Source of the DNA: Picochlorum sp. 'celeri'
Taxonomy: Eukaryota > Chlorophyta > Trebouxiophyceae
Length of the DNA stretch: 64,000 nucleotides
Assembly: GCA_010909725.1 (NCBI GenBank)
Contig: JAACMV010000003.1
Span: 1 to 64,000, forward strand
Reading direction: 5' to 3'
Position 1 is the first letter of the stretch. Each line of letters begins with the position of its first letter. The notes beneath the pieces were generated by a model. It searched no databases. It was not told the origin of the DNA and saw nothing but the letters and a program-made list of their open reading frames with translations. Below, in pieces: positions 61,159-64,000 of this stretch. A program made the position numbers and the translations under genes.

Positions 61159-62586
61159 ATGGGCAACTGCTTGTCTTCGGGCCATTCTGCGAGAAAATAT
61201 AATAGAGGTAATTCCAATAATCAGAATGCTTCACGAGTGAGGCGCCGGGACAAGCTTCGGCGCAAACCCCGTCGAGTGCGTAGTGGAACTCATTCCGTGT
61301 CCTCCTACGGTAGTCCTAGGAGTGTTATGACGGAAGAAACAGTGTATTATAGCGATGAGGACCATATTGGTTCTTCGAATGGGAGTATAGATGGATCTCA
61401 TGTTCCGCAGATGGCGTCGCTCTCTGGGAAACAGTACAGTTCTCTGAGGCATAGCAATGTTCGAAGGATGAATAGCGAAGAAACGCCAGAGACTACATTA
61501 GTCGATAAGCTAGCCAACTGGTGGCATAGTTTCTCTCTCTTCGATGGAGAAGAGGACAGCCAATCTTTATCAAACGAAGGTGTCAAGGATGGCATGGATG
61601 CGCATGGAAGACCCTTGGATGTCATCATTGAGGATGACGCTGCTTCTGCCCCAGGGTGTATCAGTTTCTTGACAGCTGCGCAGGTTATACGGGCACAGAA
61701 ACGATTCTTATCTGCTATCAAAGCAGGTGGAACAGTGTCAAAGACCGAAATTTGTGAGGGCCCCGGCAGCTCTCGAGAGGCATATGCTTGGGCAGTCCCC
61801 GATCCCAAGAAATTCATGGTTCGATCCAAGCAATACATGAAGGACAAGGTGAAAATTCCATCAGCTTGTTGCATGTACACAATAGTAGGATGTGATTCAT
61901 TTTCTTTTGAGGCAAAAGTGGATCACATGGCCGAACAGGTTCAGTTGCCAGAGCCATCTCAGGCAGCCCTCGAGATGAGCAAAAAGCTCAACTTGCCACC
62001 ATTGCTGGTCATCAACCTGCAGATGCCCATGTATCCGGCGACGTTATTCGGAAAGACGGATGGAGAAACATGCTCACTGGTGTACTACTTCGAATTGAAT
62101 TCATCTTGTGAAGCGCCTCAACATGCAATTGATATGGCAGTGAGGCTTATTGAGGACGGGGTCGAAGAGGATGGTCAGAGGACAAGGGACCGACTCAAAC
62201 TTCTACCTAGAATCGTCAATGTGGAAGAATGGGGGGAAAAAGCTCCATTGTCTGGGACAGAGCTGCGTCTTGTGAGGAATTATAATGGGAAACCATTGCT
62301 CCTGAGGCCACAGCAACGCTTTTATCTTGGCGAAGACGCACACTACTTTGAAGTGGACATTGATATCCACAAGTATGCATACATCGCCCGTCGAGCCTTT
62401 TTTGGATTTATACCCAGACTCGGTCCAGCTGTATTTGAAAATGGATTTGTCCTTCAAGGAAATTGTGAAAAAGAACTGCCAGAGATTTTGCTCGCCTGTG
62501 CTCGTGTGTACAGAATAGATTTCCACAATGTCAAAAAGTTTCCAGGTACAATACGACGGGATCATGAAGATATGTCTGAACAATAA
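61159..62586 (+). CDS. EDR2-like DUF1336 protein with N-myristoylation site
   Basis: A 475-residue single-exon protein. It begins MGNCLSSG, a strong N-myristoylation and possible palmitoylation signal, and then a basic/Ser-rich disordered region (~10-110). The DUF1336 (EDR2_C) domain covers ~200-455: WAVPDPKKFMVRSKQYMKDKVKIPS, CDSFSFEAKVDHMAEQV, LPPLLVINLQMPMYPATLFG, LVYYFELN and RLVRNYNGKPLLLRPQQRFYLGEDAHYFEVDIDIHKYAYIARRAF, all standard. Plant EDR2 binds phosphatidylinositol-4-phosphate and restrains cell death and defence; most algal members are uncharacterised. Here the usual PH and START domains of EDR2 are absent, so the membrane link is probably the lipid anchor. Converges on EF-Ts with 50 bp between stops. 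Confidence 0.93.
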   Translation: MGNCLSSGHSARKYNRGNSNNQNASRVRRRDKLRRKPRRVRSGTHSVSSYGSPRSVMTEETVYYSDEDHIGSSNGSIDGSHVPQMASLSGKQYSSLRHSNVRRMNSEETPETTLVDKLANWWHSFSLFDGEEDSQSLSNEGVKDGMDAHGRPLDVIIEDDAASAPGCISFLTAAQVIRAQKRFLSAIKAGGTVSKTEICEGPGSSREAYAWAVPDPKKFMVRSKQYMKDKVKIPSACCMYTIVGCDSFSFEAKVDHMAEQVQLPEPSQAALEMSKKLNLPPLLVINLQMPMYPATLFGKTDGETCSLVYYFELNSSCEAPQHAIDMAVRLIEDGVEEDGQRTRDRLKLLPRIVNVEEWGEKAPLSGTELRLVRNYNGKPLLLRPQQRFYLGEDAHYFEVDIDIHKYAYIARRAFFGFIPRLGPAVFENGFVLQGNCEKELPEILLACARVYRIDFHNVKKFPGTIRRDHEDMSEQ

Positions 62587-62636
62587 TTTCTTGAAGAAAT
62601 ACAATGTCTTTTGTAAAATTATTCATGTATCTATCA

Positions 62637-63820
62637 TCAATGCATCGCCAGCGTGTCTGAAACTTCTGCTGCAAAATCCTTTGCTGACTCGGGGTCCTCC
62701 AAACCTTCGCCGAGCTGAATTCTCTGGAATGCTGACAGGGCAATGTCCACATCCAGAGTTCGACCTAGATCTGCTACTATCTCTGCTACTGTTTTCTTCT
62801 CTTCCATGACAAATGGTTGTTCCAACAAGCAAACGTCCTGATAGAACTTGTTAAGTCGACCTTGCACCATTTTCTCTATGATGGCAGCAGGTTTCCCTGT
62901 TTTGCTCGCTTGTTCAATCAACAAGTCCCGTTCCTTGTCCAATGCTGCTGGAGGTACCTGGCTCCTATCAAGGTATTTAGGAACAGTTCCAACAACATGC
63001 ATGGCCAATTTATGAGCCATATCGGCTAAAACTTTTCTCTGCTCTTTGTCTAGTTCTTTCAGACCTCCATGAGGTGACTCTAGGAGAACAGCAGCAGCAA
63101 TTCTGCCGACATGAGGCCCAGCACTGGCATGAAGGTATGTACCGACAATCCCATCATCACTGGAGGTGGCTTTCAGCAAAAAACCCCTCCGTAAGCGGAT
63201 ATTTTCTCTCACACTCCCTGCTATTTCCTGGACTGCCTCCTGAATCGTCTGTGTCCCGTCCATTGGCAACAAACCCAATGTTTCTGATCCAATCTCTGTC
63301 CCTATGGGAGACACCGAATCACGAGAATCGAGCAGAGCCTTTGCAGCTTTTGACACAACAGAAGTAAATAACGTGTTCCTCGCAACAAAGTCAGTCTCGC
63401 TGTTGATCTCTACGATGGCTGAACATTGGTCTAGACTGGCCAAGCCAACCAGTCCCTCTGTTGCACTACGAGATGCCTTCTTCGACGCCGCTGACAAACC
63501 TTTTTTCCGCAACTCTTCAGAAGCTCGATCTGCAAAAAGCACACACCTTGAGCATGGACACGAGCAACCACCACCACAACAAGACATGGGCACAACTGCT
63601 CCTTACCAATATCCCACTCCGTCTCTTCGAGCGCTTTCTTCACATCTGATATTGGGGCCCCACTCTGATCCCGAAGCTTTTTAATCAGAGACAGCTGATT
63701 AGATGACGTGGCGAAAGAATGACTGCAGATCAATAAAGAAGCGGCCACATCATTCGAAGAGCGACTGAGAGCACTGCTCCCGATCGACCCACGAATTGCG
63801 CGTAGAATAACACTTCTCAT
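62637..63820 (-). CDS. TSFM: Elongation factor Ts, mitochondrial
   Basis: Exons 63,820-63,607 and 63,529-62,637 with a 77-nt GTAAGG...TTGCAG intron give 368 residues. A ~40-residue presequence (SVILRAIRGSIGSSALSRSS) is followed by the UBA-like N-domain LIKKLRDQSGAPISDVKKALEETEWDIDRASEELRKKGL across the joint, then the core GLVGLASLDQCSAIVEINSETDFVARN with the TDFVARN motif. Later segments are VPPAALDKERDLLIEQA, KTGKPAAIIEKMVQGRLNKFYQDVCLLEQPFV and the C-terminal helix. EF-Ts releases GDP from organellar EF-Tu. Mitochondrial targeting is inferred from the leader; a plastid role cannot be excluded. The intron lies within the N-domain. Confidence 0.95.
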
Positions 63821-63844
63821 TATAAATTGTAAAATATATCGCTC

Positions 63845-63997
63845 ATGCGGATGGCATGGGTCTTACATGATGGGCTGGGAGGAGGCTTTCATGAGGCCAT
63901 AGTGGGAGGTACATCTCATCTACAACGAGAGACAACAATCGATCGGTTCATACGATTACACGGGGTTACGATTGGGACAAGGGTATGACGAATGGCT
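63845..63997 (+). CDS. Possible 5' end of a small or partial gene at the window edge
   Basis: A 50-codon plus-strand frame starts ATGCGGATGG and reads MRMAWVLHDGLGGGFHEAIV, ending in TTIDRFIRLHGVTIGTRV before a TGA close to the window end. It starts 24 bp upstream of the EF-Ts ATG on the opposite strand. I do not recognise the family and the frame is short enough to be chance. A GTACAT within it could be a donor. Confidence 0.2.
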
Positions 63998-64000
63998 TGT

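Overview
The window reads as a piece of a nuclear chromosome from a green alga. The clearest sign is a green-lineage LHCI antenna gene with a short plastid transit peptide (27,931-28,987, minus). It sits among plastid-targeted relatives (an IBA57/YgfZ-like folate-binding protein, siroheme methyltransferase, an RsmB-type methyltransferase, a UreH/NiCoT-like membrane protein) and typical eukaryotic housekeeping genes. Spliceosomal introns are short (mostly 61-104 nt). I reconstructed 22 of them by joining reading frames to known family sequences; 21 end in GCAG and 13 have a GTNCG donor instead of GTRAG. I cannot name the species.

Layout. Positions 1 to about 18.9 kb are gene-poor and repeat-rich: degenerate 1.1-kb-spaced repeats with tRNA-like A-box heads, a tandem T/G-run repeat, a decayed Ty3/gypsy-type integrase, one very large GC-rich gene with two HNH modules, a tRNA-Asp, and two head-to-tail LINE-type retrotransposon copies, both inactive. 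This looks subtelomeric or heterochromatic, although I see no telomere repeat. From 18.9 kb to the right edge the sequence changes abruptly to a very dense array of about 33 protein genes with few repeats.

The gene-dense part is mostly alternating divergent and convergent pairs. Convergent stop codons lie 2-86 bp apart in 11 of 13 pairs. One pair (Kir-like channel and cytochrome b5) overlaps by 19 bp of coding sequence, and one pair (PAF1 and the ZNG1-like GTPase) is 233 bp apart. Three same-strand neighbours are so close (MED31/F-box overlapping; IMPDH/cyt b5 57 bp; RHL1/cyclin 55 bp) that shared transcripts are plausible.

Functions present: organelle translation (GatA, bL21m, mL53-like, EF-Ts, RsmB-like), transcription and RNA (PAF1, MED31, PRP38-like, THP3/LENG8-like, cyclin T/K/L-like), cell cycle and proteolysis (APC13, RPN13, F-box), trafficking and signalling (REP, Sec14-like, DYRK-like kinase, EDR2-like), metabolism (IMPDH, GAPN, malonyl-CoA synthetase-like, siroheme synthesis) and two secreted Kunitz-domain proteins with an unusual cysteine spacing. 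Several genes (APC13, mL53-like, the N-terminal exons of REP, LHCA, IMPDH, MCTS1, ZNG1, RHL1 and THP3/LENG8) only become visible after splicing. All exon joints here are inferred from reading frame, splice-site form and family similarity, not from transcripts.
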